Assembly: GCF_900100925.1 (NCBI RefSeq)
Contig: NZ_FNKO01000001.1
Location: 992,001 to 1,056,000, forward strand
Length of the DNA stretch: 64,000 nucleotides
Reading direction: 5' to 3'
Origin: Actinopolyspora saharensis
Lineage (GTDB): Bacteria; Actinomycetota; Actinomycetes; Mycobacteriales; Pseudonocardiaceae
The notes beneath the pieces were generated by a model. The model saw only the letters and a program-made list of their open reading frames with translations. It had not been told where the DNA came from and did no database searches. Positions 25,460 to 34,222 of this stretch are shown in pieces. Made by a program: the position numbers and the translations under genes. Position 1 is the first letter of the stretch, and every line of letters starts with the position of its first letter.

Positions 25460-25897
25460 TCACTGCGTGCCTGTCGCGTCGAATGCCGAGACGCCCGCGC
25501 GGGCGACCGCTTGGTCGTTGTCGACGGTGCTGCCGCTGGCGCCCACGGCACCCACCACCTGGCCGTTTCCGTTCGCGAGGGGGATCCCGCCGGGGAAGGT
25601 GATCAGTCCGCCGTTGGAGAACTCGATGTGGTACAGCGGCTGGCCGGGTTGGGCCATGGGTCCGAGGTCTCCGCTGGGCATGTCGAACAGACGTGCCGTG
25701 CGGGCCTTCTTGATCGCTATGTCGATGCTGCCCAGCCAGGCTCCGTCCATGCGTGTGAACGCTTTCAGGTTTCCGCCCACATCGACCACGGCGATGTTCA
25801 TGAGTAGGTCCAGGTCGTGCGCCTTCTGCACACCGGCCTGGATGATCGCGTTGGCCTGTTCCGTCGTAACGTCCGCCGTTGGCGTGCCACCGGCCAT
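25460..25897 (-). CDS. GlcG/HbpS-family (DUF336) protein
   Basis: This 145-residue protein has the GlcG/HbpS fold: [17 protein letters not shown], then [21 protein letters not shown], and the glycine-rich [12 protein letters not shown] and [15 protein letters not shown]. Members bind heme or small ligands, and HbpS of Streptomyces is an extracellular heme sensor, but here no signal peptide is seen. The ATG at 25897 is preceded by AGGGAG. It is the first gene of a pair with the zinc dehydrogenase, a common pairing for GlcG-like proteins with oxidoreductases. Confidence 0.85.
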   Translation of the reverse strand: MAGGTPTADVTTEQANAIIQAGVQKAHDLDLLMNIAVVDVGGNLKAFTRMDGAWLGSIDIAIKKARTARLFDMPSGDLGPMAQPGQPLYHIEFSNGGLITFPGGIPLANGNGQVVGAVGASGSTVDNDQAVARAGVSAFDATGTQ

Positions 25898-26097
25898 CCG
25901 AATACTCCCTTCGGACCGATTCGTCGTGTCCGCCCGTTCGCGTCGCTGCCACTCACCGGCGAGCGCCGCGGCGCGATCGGTTCGCGGGCGGGATACCCGC
26001 ATCGGTGATCCGTTACACATCCCGATCACGCCGAGCGGGGATTCGCGTGCGCCGGGTCGGGATTGGTCGCGGTGGAGCGCGGGTATGCGGGCGGGGG

Positions 26098-26796
26098 ATG
26101 ACTACGACGAGGTCCGCGGGCACGGACGAGGGCGAGGTGGAGAGGGCGACCAGGATCAGCCTGCGGCCGATCGCGAGCCCGCTTCCGCTGGGATTCTTCG
26201 CCTTCGCCATCGGGTCGGGCATGCTGAGCCTGTGGCAGTTCGGTCTGCTGGTCGACACCGACGAGCGAGTCCTGTTCCTGCTGCTTGCGGCGTTCGTGTT
26301 CCCGGTGCAGCTGATCGCGGGGATTTTCGCCTTCCACGGGCGCGAGCCGGTCGCGGCCACCGCGCTCAACCTCATCGCCTTCTCGTGGCCTGCCACCGCG
26401 TTGATCACGGTGCTCTCGCCCGCGGCTCCGTCGAGACCGCTGGTGGGCGCGCTGGATGTGCTGATCGGTGTGGTGCTGGCGATGCTCTGCCCGGTTGCGC
26501 TGGCGGGCAAGCCGTTGTTGGGGGCGGTGGTGCTGCTGGGATCGGCCCGCTACGTGCTCAACGGCGTCCAGGAGTTCACCGGCTCCGGGACGGTGCAGTT
26601 CGCCTCGGCCGTCGTCGGCGGGGCGGTGCTGCTGATGGGGTTCTACGGAGGGTTGGCGCTGATCCTGGAGGACACCAAGCACCGCACCGTGCTGCCCTTC
26701 CCCCGGTTGGGGGAGGCACGGCGCGCGCTGCAGACCGATCTCGTCGATCAGGCGGCCAGCGTCACCCGGGAGGCCGGGGTTCGCAGGCAGCTCTGA
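26098..26796 (+). CDS. GPR1/FUN34/SatP-like acetate transporter family membrane protein
   Basis: The 232-residue product has about six membrane helices and a start ([22 protein letters not shown]) that follows the NPAPLGLxGFALTT pattern of the AceTr/SatP family, which carries acetate and succinate. The match is relaxed: the first helix lacks the Asn-Pro-Ala-Pro form. It could therefore be a divergent relative rather than a proven acetate channel. It is alone on the plus strand, with a repeat-bearing gap after it. Confidence 0.6.
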   Translation: MTTTRSAGTDEGEVERATRISLRPIASPLPLGFFAFAIGSGMLSLWQFGLLVDTDERVLFLLLAAFVFPVQLIAGIFAFHGREPVAATALNLIAFSWPATALITVLSPAAPSRPLVGALDVLIGVVLAMLCPVALAGKPLLGAVVLLGSARYVLNGVQEFTGSGTVQFASAVVGGAVLLMGFYGGLALILEDTKHRTVLPFPRLGEARRALQTDLVDQAASVTREAGVRRQL

Positions 26797-26843
26797 GCCG
26801 ACTCGCCCCGCGGTTCGGTCGCGAGTTCGCCGGGTGGCAGTGT

Positions 26844-26974
26844 CGCTCGTGGTGGTGGGGAGCGCCCACCGGACGTCGCGTTCGCTCGTGGTGGTGCGTG
26901 CGGCGGTTCCGCGCGCTGCTCTCGTCCGTCTCCGCCGGGGGACCTGGTGTGGTGGGGGGCCGCTCGTGGTGGTG
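26844..26974 (+). repeat. Three direct repeats of CGCTCGTGGTGGTG
   Basis: The 14-mer CGCTCGTGGTGGTG occurs at 26844-26857, 26883-26896 and 26961-26974, with start spacings of 39 and 78 bp (one and two units of 39). They lie in the 215-bp non-coding gap between the SatP-like gene and the DUF2218 gene. No protein reading of this stretch looks genuine. The role is unknown: remnant of a tandem array, regulatory iterons or chance. Confidence 0.6.
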
Positions 26975-27011
26975 GTTTCGCGGTGTCGTCCGATTCACCG
27001 AGGGGACGGGG

Positions 27012-27320
27012 TTACTGCTGCGGCTGTTCCGCCGACCACGCGACGGTCAGCCCGTCCCGCTCGCCGAAGCGCTCCAGGTGGCGCCCGATGACGTCCTGCA
27101 CGCTGGCCAGGTCGTCGGCGGTGTCGGCCTCGGCGTGCAGGGTCAGCGTCTCGGCGCGCGGTGTCAGCAGGCAGTGCCCGGTGGCCCGGTCCTGCGGCAG
27201 GGTGATCCGGGTGCTGTCGGTCTCCTCGGTGATCTCGCAGCGTTCTCCCAGGTGGGAGGCGAGCTGCTTGAGGTAGCGCTGGGCGCGCTCGGTGCGGACT
27301 TCCGCGTGTGCCTGCGGCAT
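27012..27320 (-). CDS. DUF2218 family protein
   Basis: This 102-residue protein matches DUF2218: an N-terminal EVRTERAQRYLKQLASHLGER, a central TRITLP strand and a C-terminal LASVQDVIGRHLERFGERDGLTVAW. Family members are small cytosolic proteins of unknown function, sometimes next to siderophore-interacting or iron-related genes in actinobacteria. Here it sits 160 bp after the mandelate racemase-family gene on the same strand and might be read through from that operon. Confidence 0.8.
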   Translation of the reverse strand: MPQAHAEVRTERAQRYLKQLASHLGERCEITEETDSTRITLPQDRATGHCLLTPRAETLTLHAEADTADDLASVQDVIGRHLERFGERDGLTVAWSAEQPQQ

Positions 27321-27480
27321 CGTGTCCCTCTTCTCGGGTGATGATGTGTTGCGCGGAGAGTTCCCGCGGGCCCGGAGCGGTCCCCGCGCCCGCGACGAGA
27401 TGTTCACTCCCCCGGTGCAGTGTAGGCCGAGTTCCGGAGGGCTATCCGGACCGGCCGGGCACACGATGCGCCGTGCGGGC

Positions 27481-28548
27481 TCAGTCGGAGAAGTCGAACG
27501 CCAGCCCGTTTCCGGGGGCGGTGTCGGCGCGAGCCCCTTCCGCGTCGACCCGCACTCCGCTCGGGCGGGCCAGCGCGCCGAGCTCGTGCAGGCTCGCCCG
27601 GTCGATGTCTTCGACCATCCCCGCCAGCGGCACGCACAGCGCCAGCTGGCCGGACAGCTCCGGCAGCAGGTGCGGTGCCACCGGAACGTCGAAGGTGGCC
27701 GCCAGTTCCGCGATGCGCAGGAACGGGGTGATGCCGCCGACCCGCACCACGTTGGGCTGGGCCACGTCGCAGATCCCGCTGGTGAGCGCGTCGCGGAACC
27801 GGCGCACGCTGCGGAGGTTCTCGCCGATCGCGAACGGGACGCTGGTGCGGGCGCGCAGTCGCGCGTGGGCGGGGAAGTCGTCGGCGGGCAGCGGTTCCTC
27901 GATCCAGTGCGGGTCGAACCGGGACAGGGCGTCGATCGCGCGTTGGGCGGTGGGCAGGTCCCAGCGCTGGTTGGCGTCCAGCATGAGCCTGCCGCTGGGG
28001 CCGAGCAGTTCCCGCACCCTGCCCACGCGTTCGACATCGCGCTCCGGATCGGTCGATCCGACCTTGAGTTTCAGCGCGGTGTGGCCCGCGTCCAGCATGC
28101 CGCGCACCTGCGCCAGCAGTTCGTCCAGGGGTTTGTCCAGGTTGACGCCGCTGGCGTAGGCGGGGACCGAGTCGCGGTGCCTGCCGAGCAGGTCGACCAG
28201 GCTCAGCTCCAGCGACTTGGCCCGCAGGTCCCACAGCGCGATGTCGATCGAGGCCAGCGCCATGGCGGTGATTCCCTCGGGGCCTGCTTCGTGCAGTCGG
28301 TCGTACAGCTGCCGCCAGCGTGGGGCCGGATCCGGCAGGTGGCCGCGCAGCACCGGGGTGCACTCCTCGGTGACGATCGCTCGCATCGCCCCGGCTCCGA
28401 TGCGCGGGGTCCATCCGAGGCCGATCCCGGTGGGGCCGGTGTCGGTGCGCACCCGGGTGATCAGGACGTCGTGGTGGTCCAGCCCACCGTCCCAGGTCTC
28501 GTGCAGGGGTAACCGTCGCGTGGTGCAGTCGACGTCGGTGATTCGCAT
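27481..28548 (-). CDS. Mandelate racemase/muconate lactonizing enzyme family, probable sugar-acid dehydratase or galactarolactone cycloisomerase
   Basis: The 355-residue protein is an enolase-superfamily member with the MR-subgroup K-x-K base (ALKLKVG) and metal ligands Asp (LMLDANQRW), Glu (WIEEPLP) and Glu (FAIGENL). A catalytic histidine lies in VAPHLLPELSG. It follows the uronate dehydrogenase-like gene by 99 bp in an operon with a TRAP transporter and under the same LacI operator as a polygalacturonase. Oxidative uronate catabolism therefore fits: the enzyme would act on galactarate, or on galactaro-lactone as in Gci. The precise reaction needs biochemical data. Confidence 0.8.
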   Translation of the reverse strand: MRITDVDCTTRRLPLHETWDGGLDHHDVLITRVRTDTGPTGIGLGWTPRIGAGAMRAIVTEECTPVLRGHLPDPAPRWRQLYDRLHEAGPEGITAMALASIDIALWDLRAKSLELSLVDLLGRHRDSVPAYASGVNLDKPLDELLAQVRGMLDAGHTALKLKVGSTDPERDVERVGRVRELLGPSGRLMLDANQRWDLPTAQRAIDALSRFDPHWIEEPLPADDFPAHARLRARTSVPFAIGENLRSVRRFRDALTSGICDVAQPNVVRVGGITPFLRIAELAATFDVPVAPHLLPELSGQLALCVPLAGMVEDIDRASLHELGALARPSGVRVDAEGARADTAPGNGLAFDFSD

Positions 28549-28647
28549 GCCGCTCGTCCGCTTCGCTCGGGCCCGCTCCGCCGAACGGGCCGGGTGTGCT
28601 GGTGGCCGGGGCCCGCGGTGGGGTGGCCGCACCGCGGGCGCGGGTGG

Positions 28648-29526
28648 TCAGGACAGCTCGGTGTGCCAGCTGCGCCGGGGGTGCCACCCCAGCAGCCGCT
28701 GGGCCTTGCCGTAGTCGAACGCCGGTTTCGTGCCGGTCAGCCCGCTTGCCGTCGCGGCGGGGACGGGGGTGTGGCGGGGCAGCAGTTCGCTCAGTGGTTC
28801 CCGGGCCAGCGCGTCGGGCCCGGTGACGAAGAACGTCTGCCCGTTGGGGATGTTTCCGCCCTGCTCCAGCAGCATCCGGACGAATTCGGCCGCGTCCCTG
28901 GCGTCGACGTAGTTGAACAGGGAGGCCGCGGCCAGCTCCGGCTTGTTCAGTCTGTTGTGGATGGTGCTTCCGTCCTGGATGGGGGCTCCCCGCCAGTCCT
29001 CGGGGGCCACGACGAAGCAGGGGCGGAAGGAGTGGAACACCCCGCTGCCCCGGGAGGCGAAGCCGCGGACGATCTGTTCGGCGGAGGTCTTGGACAGGGT
29101 GTAGGAGTTCCACGGAGCGACCGGGTGCTCCTCGTCGAACGGCAGGTACTCGGGGCGCCAGCCCCCGGGGTTGCCGTAGCCCATCACGGTGGGGCTGCTG
29201 GCCACCAGCACGGTGCCGACGCCCAGGTCGTGCGCGGCCTGGCACACGTTGAAGGCGAGTGCGCTGTTCGTGCGGAAGGTTTCGATCTCGCTGCGCAGGA
29301 ACGGTGCGGGGATCGCGGCGAGGTGCACGACGGCGTCCGGGCGGAAGTGGGCGATCGTGGAGTAGCAGTCGCCGGGGTCGGTGAGATCGGCGGGGAAGAC
29401 GCCGTGCCCGGAGCGACCGCCGGACTGCTGGGTGTCGACGCAGACCGTTTCGTTGCCCGCGTCGGCGAGTTCGTCGAGCACGCTGCCGCCGAGCCTGCCC
29501 GATCCTCCGGTTACCAGCACGCGCAT
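28648..29526 (-). CDS. NAD-dependent epimerase/dehydratase family protein, uronate dehydrogenase-like
   Basis: This 292-residue extended SDR has the Rossmann motif VLVTGGSGRLGGSV, an Asp for NAD in VCVDTQ, and the catalytic Y-x3-K in SYTLSKTSAEQ. Uronate dehydrogenases (Udh) have this size and oxidise D-galacturonate or D-glucuronate to the aldarolactone. Location between TRAP uptake genes and the enolase-superfamily enzyme, in a polygalacturonase regulon, supports that role. A UDP-sugar epimerase is possible but less well supported by context. Confidence 0.75.
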   Translation of the reverse strand: MRVLVTGGSGRLGGSVLDELADAGNETVCVDTQQSGGRSGHGVFPADLTDPGDCYSTIAHFRPDAVVHLAAIPAPFLRSEIETFRTNSALAFNVCQAAHDLGVGTVLVASSPTVMGYGNPGGWRPEYLPFDEEHPVAPWNSYTLSKTSAEQIVRGFASRGSGVFHSFRPCFVVAPEDWRGAPIQDGSTIHNRLNKPELAAASLFNYVDARDAAEFVRMLLEQGGNIPNGQTFFVTGPDALAREPLSELLPRHTPVPAATASGLTGTKPAFDYGKAQRLLGWHPRRSWHTELS

Positions 29527-29664
29527 GGGTTCTCTCCTCGGGAAGTAGCTGTTCGTTGCGGACCTGTGCGTTCGGCGGGGTTGACCGGTCCTGGCCGGTG
29601 TGCGGGACGTGTTCCCGCCGGGTCCTGTCGCGTGGTCCCCGCGGCACGGGCGGGGAGATCTCGA

Positions 29665-30690
29665 TCAGTCGGTGTTCCGCGCCTCGTCCACGGCCGAGGT
29701 GAAGTCACCGAACCGCCCCTCGTACTTGTCGATCATTCCGCTCACCGCCGCGCGGAACTTCGCCGTGTCCACGTCGTGGATGTCGACGCCTTCCTGCTCG
29801 AGGGTCTGGCGGGCTTTTTCGACCTCCTTCTTCCAGAGGTCGCGTTGGACCTCGGTGGATTCCTCGGCCACCTCGCGGACGAGCTCCTTGTCCTGCTGCC
29901 CGAGCTGGTTCCAGACCTGCTGGCCCACCATCAGCACTTCGGGAACCCGCTGGTGCTTGTCCATGGTGATGTCGTCGGCGACCTCGTAGTGCCCGGTGGA
30001 GACGTAGCTGGGCAGGTTGTTCTCGGCCCCGTCGATGACTCCGGTCTCGAGTCCGCTGTAGACCTCGCTGAAGTTCATGGTGGTGGCCGATCCGCCCATG
30101 GCCTCGACCATCTCGGAGGTCAGCGAACCCGGTTGCACGCGGATGTTCTGCCCGTGCAGGTCGGAGGGTTCTTCGACGGGGCCGCTGCCGGTGTAGAAGT
30201 TGCGTGCTCCGGAGTCGTAGTAGGTCAGTCCCACGTAGCCGGCCTGGTTCAGCTCCTCGAGCTTGCGCTTCCCACCGGGGCCGTTGAGGAAGTTCCAGAA
30301 GTGCTGTTCGTCGTCGAACACGTACGGGATGCCGAAGGCCTCCCAGGAGGAGACGAATTCGGTGACGAGGTTGGCGTTGGTTCTGGTCATCTCGACCGAG
30401 CCGAGCTTGACCTGCTCCATCACGTCGCGTTCCTCCCCGAGCTGGGCGTCCGGGAACACCTCGATGTCGATGCGTCCGTTGGTGCGTTCGCGCAGCTGGT
30501 CGGCGAACCAGATGTCGGCCTGGGTGGTGGGGTAGTCGCGCGGGTGGGTCTCGGCGAGGCGCCAGCTGACGCTGCCGCCGGCGGCGGAGCCGCCGCACCC
30601 GGCCAGGGTCAGCGTCAGCACCGCTGCCGCCGCGAGCAGCGCGGCCAACCGTGATCCGCGTTTGTCGGGGGAGCCGTTTCCTCGGAACAC
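29665..30690 (-). CDS. dctP: TRAP transporter substrate-binding lipoprotein (DctP family)
   Basis: The 341-residue product has a lipoprotein signal ending LAGC and the DctP fold. HGQNIRVQPGSLTSEMVEAMG carries the arginine that pairs with the substrate carboxylate in the family, and EVYSGLETGVIDGAENN is the second signature. It binds an acidic sugar or carboxylate for the DctQM pair upstream in the same operon. Galacturonate or an oligogalacturonide-derived acid is the expected ligand given the regulon. A DctM stop at 30728 leaves a 37-bp gap. Confidence 0.9.
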   Translation of the reverse strand: MFRGNGSPDKRGSRLAALLAAAAVLTLTLAGCGGSAAGGSVSWRLAETHPRDYPTTQADIWFADQLRERTNGRIDIEVFPDAQLGEERDVMEQVKLGSVEMTRTNANLVTEFVSSWEAFGIPYVFDDEQHFWNFLNGPGGKRKLEELNQAGYVGLTYYDSGARNFYTGSGPVEEPSDLHGQNIRVQPGSLTSEMVEAMGGSATTMNFSEVYSGLETGVIDGAENNLPSYVSTGHYEVADDITMDKHQRVPEVLMVGQQVWNQLGQQDKELVREVAEESTEVQRDLWKKEVEKARQTLEQEGVDIHDVDTAKFRAAVSGMIDKYEGRFGDFTSAVDEARNTD

Positions 30691-30727
30691 GGGTACTCCT
30701 TTCGAGGGGGACCGGAATGCTCGCGGG

Positions 30728-32026
30728 TCAGAAACCGAGCATTCGTGGGACGAACAGCGAGATCTGCGGGACGAAGGTGATCAGCAGCAGCGCGATCAGC
30801 AGCGGGACGTAGAACGGGAGCACGCCTTTCACGGCGCGTTCCACGCGGATGCCGCCCAGGGCCGAGCCGACGAACAGCACGCTGCCCACCGGCGGGGTGA
30901 TCAGTCCGATCGCGAGGTTGAGGATCAGCATGACGCCGAACTGCATCGGGTCCATGCCCACCGAGGTGACCACCGGGAGCAGGATCGGTGTGGTGATCAG
31001 GATGAGCGGGGCCATGTCCATCACCGCCCCGAGCGCCAGCAGCAGCACGTTGCACAGCAGCAGCACGACCGCGGTGTTGTCCGAAACGGACAGGATCGCC
31101 CGGGTGAGTGCTTCGGGGACGCCCATCACGGTGAGCAGGTAGCCGTAGGCGCCCGCTGCGGCAATCAGGAACAGCACCGTGGACAGCGTGCTCATCGAGC
31201 GGCGCAGCATCCCGGGCAACGCGCGCAGCGGGACCTCGCGGTACACCCCGAAAGTGATCACGATCGCCCACACGCAGGCGACGGCCGCCGACTCGGTGGC
31301 GGTGAACACGCCGCTGAGGATGCCGCCGATCACGATGATCGGGGTGAGCAGGCCGAGTGACCCCTGCCAGATCACGCGCGGGACCTCCGCCGCGGAGATG
31401 CGCTCACCCTTCGGGTGGCCGTGGCGCTGGGCCAGCAGGGCGCAGATGATCAGCAGCAGCACGCCGACGGCGATGCCGGGGAGCAGACCGGCCATGAACA
31501 CGCCACCGATCGAGACACCGCCGCCTGCGGCGAGCGCGAAGATGATCATGTTGTGGCTCGGCGGTATGAGCACGCCCTGCGCCGCGCTGGAAACGGTCAC
31601 GCCCACGGAGTAGTGGGTGGGGTAGCCCTGCTTGCGCATCATGGGCAGCATCACCGAGCCCACCGAGGAGGTGTCGGCCACGGCCGAGCCGGAGATCCCG
31701 CCGAAGAAGGTGCTGGCCACCACGTTGAGCATCGCGAGCCCGCCGCGGAAGTGCCCCACGATGACGTTGGCCAGGTCGATGAGCCTGCGGGCGACGCCCC
31801 CGCTGGACATCACCTCGCCGGCGAGGATGAAGAACGGGATCGCCAGCAGGGGGAAGGAGTTCAGCGCCTGGATCAGCTTCTGCCCGATCACCGGCAGTGG
31901 CAGTCCCAGCCACAGCGCCGCGCTCACCGAGGAGGCGGCCAGTGCCAGTGCTATCGGTACGCGCAGCAGCAACAGTACGACGAACCCGCCGAAGAGGATG
32001 CTGACCGCTACGGGGTCGATGCTCAT
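30728..32026 (-). CDS. dctM: TRAP transporter large permease (DctM family)
   Basis: This 432-residue membrane protein has about twelve helices and is the DctM subunit that forms the sodium-coupled transport channel. Family marks include IPFFILAGEVMSSGGVARRL, STFFGGISGSAVADTSSVG and VGVTVSSAAQGVLIPPSHN. Its start overlaps the DctQ stop by four bases, the usual QM coupling. It works with the DctP lipoprotein downstream. Confidence 0.93.
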   Translation of the reverse strand: MSIDPVAVSILFGGFVVLLLLRVPIALALAASSVSAALWLGLPLPVIGQKLIQALNSFPLLAIPFFILAGEVMSSGGVARRLIDLANVIVGHFRGGLAMLNVVASTFFGGISGSAVADTSSVGSVMLPMMRKQGYPTHYSVGVTVSSAAQGVLIPPSHNMIIFALAAGGGVSIGGVFMAGLLPGIAVGVLLLIICALLAQRHGHPKGERISAAEVPRVIWQGSLGLLTPIIVIGGILSGVFTATESAAVACVWAIVITFGVYREVPLRALPGMLRRSMSTLSTVLFLIAAAGAYGYLLTVMGVPEALTRAILSVSDNTAVVLLLCNVLLLALGAVMDMAPLILITTPILLPVVTSVGMDPMQFGVMLILNLAIGLITPPVGSVLFVGSALGGIRVERAVKGVLPFYVPLLIALLLITFVPQISLFVPRMLGF

Positions 32027-32598
32027 GTGTGTTCCTCGTCGTCACGGTCGCCGCCGGGGTCGTTCGCCGTCGCCGCGTCCGGTCGCGTCGGCTGCCTCTC
32101 CGGAAGCAGCCCGAACAAGTGCAGGCCGCTGTAGCAGGTGATCAGCACTCCCGCCACGGGCATGGCCGCGTAGCGCACCGAGGTGGGCAGCCCGGTGGCG
32201 GGCAGGGTGGAGCTCGCCATGAGCCGGGTGAACTCGCTGCCCTGCTGCACCAGGTAGATCCCGAACAGCACCATCAGCGCCGGTGCCAGTCGGCCGATCA
32301 CCGCCCGTGCGGGGCGGGGCAGGCGGTCGACGAGCACCCCGAGCGCGATGTGTCCGTGGTCGCGGATGCCCGTGGCGATCCCGAGCAGAGCCAGCCAGGC
32401 CAGCAACAGCAGGGCCGTTTCGGAGGACCAGCCCGGGGTGAACTGCAGCACGAAGCGGCAGAACACCTGCCACGAGATGACCACGACCATCGCGGCCAGC
32501 GCGGTCGTGGTCAGCACGTCGGTGATCCCGTCCAGGGTGCGCAGCGTCATCCGGTGCATCCGAGCGGCCACGGGGTGGGGCGGGGCCGGCTGCGACAT
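32023..32598 (-). CDS. dctQ: TRAP transporter small permease (DctQ family)
   Basis: The 191-residue protein has four predicted helices, with FCRFVLQFTPGWSSETALLLLAWLALLGIA matching DctQ. Written within length limits, the key parts are WSSETALLLLAW and IRDHGHIALGVLVD. It is first in the leftward TRAP-uronate operon, whose promoter and LacI operator lie just upstream at 32660-32701. The ATG is at 32598. Confidence 0.9.
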   Translation of the reverse strand: MSQPAPPHPVAARMHRMTLRTLDGITDVLTTTALAAMVVVISWQVFCRFVLQFTPGWSSETALLLLAWLALLGIATGIRDHGHIALGVLVDRLPRPARAVIGRLAPALMVLFGIYLVQQGSEFTRLMASSTLPATGLPTSVRYAAMPVAGVLITCYSGLHLFGLLPERQPTRPDAATANDPGGDRDDEEHT

Positions 32599-32659
32599 CG
32601 TTGTCTCCGATCAGTGCTTCGCTTCGCGTGACTGCCCGATGTGGTGGGCAACACAACTC

Positions 32660-32701
32660 AGAAACCGGTTTCTAGGCTAGCCGGGGCGGGCCGAGTGTCA
32701 A
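32660..32701 (-). promoter_or_regulatory. TRAP-uronate operon promoter with LacI operator
   Basis: On the minus strand TTGACA (32701-32696) is separated by 16 bp from TAGCCT (32679-32674). The perfect 14-bp palindrome AGAAACCGGTTTCT (32660-32673) follows at once and would cover the transcription start. A LacI repressor bound there would block the promoter. The same arrangement occurs before the polygalacturonase gene at 34090-34134. Confidence 0.85.
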
Positions 32702-32851
32702 CCCCTGAATGTGTTCGCCGGAGCGTGAGCGAGCTGTTCGGTACCCCTGAACGAGTGGAATTGCAGTCGTGCGAACACGATGCGTGCTTACGTGGGGTGA
32801 TGAGGAAGGGGAGACGTGCCGGTTTCCGGGGGGCCGCGGAGCCCGGGAGCG

Positions 32852-33856
32852 TCAGCGTGCCACCGGGCCGGTGCTGCCGCGCACCTCCAGCCGGGGGGTG
32901 AAGCACACGTCGGCGGGCAGCGCGTGGTCGTGCAGCAGCGCGGAGAGCCGGTTCCAGGCCTGCAGCCCCAGCTCCTCCTGCGGAACGGAGACGGTGGTCA
33001 GCCTGGGGGCGCAGTAGCGGGCGAAGGGGATGTCGTCGAAGCCGACCACGCTGATGTCGTTCGGCACCGCGACCCCGATCTCGTGGAGCTTGCCGAGCGC
33101 GCCCAGCGCGACCACGTCGTTGTAGCCGATCACCGCCGTGGCCCCGGTGGCCAGTGCCCGGTCGGCCGCCTCGTAGCCGTCCTCGTGCATCGAGCCGCAC
33201 TCGATCACGTCCAGGGTCATGCGCTCGTGCGTCGCTTCGTGGAGGGACTCCAGGCGCTCCTGATTGGACGTGCTGGCCACGGGGCCGGACAGGTAGGCCG
33301 CCCTGGTGTGGCCCAACCAGGCCAGGTGCGCGACGACGGCGCGGACCCCGGAGGCGTAGTCCACGCTGACCGTGGGCACGTTCATGCCGTCGACGTGCCG
33401 GTTCACCAGCACGAACGGCTCCAGCTTCCCGGCGATGCCGAGCAGTTCCTGGTCGTGGGTGCGCGGTGCGCACAGCACGAGGCCGTCCGCGCGGAGTCGG
33501 GTTTCCCAGGAGAGCAGCGTCTCCTCCAGCGGGAACTCGTGACTGTCGGTGACCAGCACGCGGTAGTCCTCGTTGCCCGCCGCCCTGCTGACTCCGCGCA
33601 GCACGGACTGGAACATCGGGTTGCCCAGGTCCGGAACGATGACCGCGATGACCCCGGTGCGTCCGCGTGCCAGGCCCCTGGCCACGGCGTTGGGCTGGTA
33701 ACCCAGTGAGGCCGCGACCTGCTGCACCCGTCGGGCCAGTTCGGGATCCACCGACTGCCTGCGGTTCATGACCCGGGAGACGGTGGCCGGGGAGACCCGC
33801 GCGGCCTTGGCCACCTGATGAATGGTCACAGTGTCGGGGCGGTCCCCAGACCCCAT
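32852..33856 (-). CDS. LacI-family repressor of the pectin/uronate regulon
   Basis: The 334-residue protein has the LacI helix-turn-helix (VTIHQVAKAARVSPATVSRV, then LGYQPNAVARGLARGRTG as hinge) and a periplasmic-binding-like sensor domain (VIVPDLGNPMFQSVLRG, VVGFDDIPFARYCAPRLTTV). It lies between the TRAP operon and the polygalacturonase gene, both carrying identical palindromes. A weaker palindrome, GGAAACCGATTTCC, precedes its own start by about 76 bp, suggesting autoregulation. The inducer is probably a uronate or its derivative. Confidence 0.9.
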   Translation of the reverse strand: MGSGDRPDTVTIHQVAKAARVSPATVSRVMNRRQSVDPELARRVQQVAASLGYQPNAVARGLARGRTGVIAVIVPDLGNPMFQSVLRGVSRAAGNEDYRVLVTDSHEFPLEETLLSWETRLRADGLVLCAPRTHDQELLGIAGKLEPFVLVNRHVDGMNVPTVSVDYASGVRAVVAHLAWLGHTRAAYLSGPVASTSNQERLESLHEATHERMTLDVIECGSMHEDGYEAADRALATGATAVIGYNDVVALGALGKLHEIGVAVPNDISVVGFDDIPFARYCAPRLTTVSVPQEELGLQAWNRLSALLHDHALPADVCFTPRLEVRGSTGPVAR

Positions 33857-34222
33857 GAGACCGTCCTCCGCTTCCGTTCTCGGCCGTGCTCGCGACGGCG
33901 GTCCTGCTGCTGTGCGGCCGGAACGCTGCTCGGAAACCGATTTCCCCGGGTTTCCGGTGCGCGTTCCCCCGTGCTCCTCAAGCTACATTATCCCGCCCTC
34001 GGCGGAACGTGCCCGGTCAGGAACTCCTGGGAAACACCGGCACCGGTGTGGTGCGCCCTCGATGAGGGCCGTACCGGAGGTGATCGGTGTTGACATCGGG
34101 GGCGGCGAAGAGTTTAGTCGAGAAACCGGTTTCTAAAGTGAGGCCGGCGTCACACCGCGGTCCTGGTGCTGTGGACACGAGCGATCCGGGACAGCGGCAG
34201 AAGGACCCGTCGAGGAGAAGGA
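33857..34222. promoter_or_regulatory. Divergent control region between lacI-type gene and polygalacturonase
   Basis: This 366-bp gap has no gene. It holds the lower-affinity palindrome GGAAACCGATTTCC (33932-33945) nearest the repressor gene and the perfect operator AGAAACCGGTTTCT (34121-34134) with a good promoter on the polygalacturonase side. On the minus strand TAATGT around 33980 might be the repressor's -10. The middle part shows nothing else recognisable. Confidence 0.65.
34090..34134 (+). promoter_or_regulatory. Polygalacturonase promoter with LacI operator
   Basis: TTGACA (34090-34095), a 17-bp spacer and TTTAGT (34113-34118) form a strong sigma70-like promoter. The perfect palindrome AGAAACCGGTTTCT (34121-34134) begins two bases after the -10, so repressor binding would occlude the start site. 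Architecture and operator are the same as at 32660-32701. Confidence 0.85.

Noticed and set aside
26834..27091. Possible small protein encoded through the CGCTCGTGGTGGTG repeats
   Set aside because: No ribosome-binding site or family match, and the frame runs into the DUF2218 gene on the other strand.
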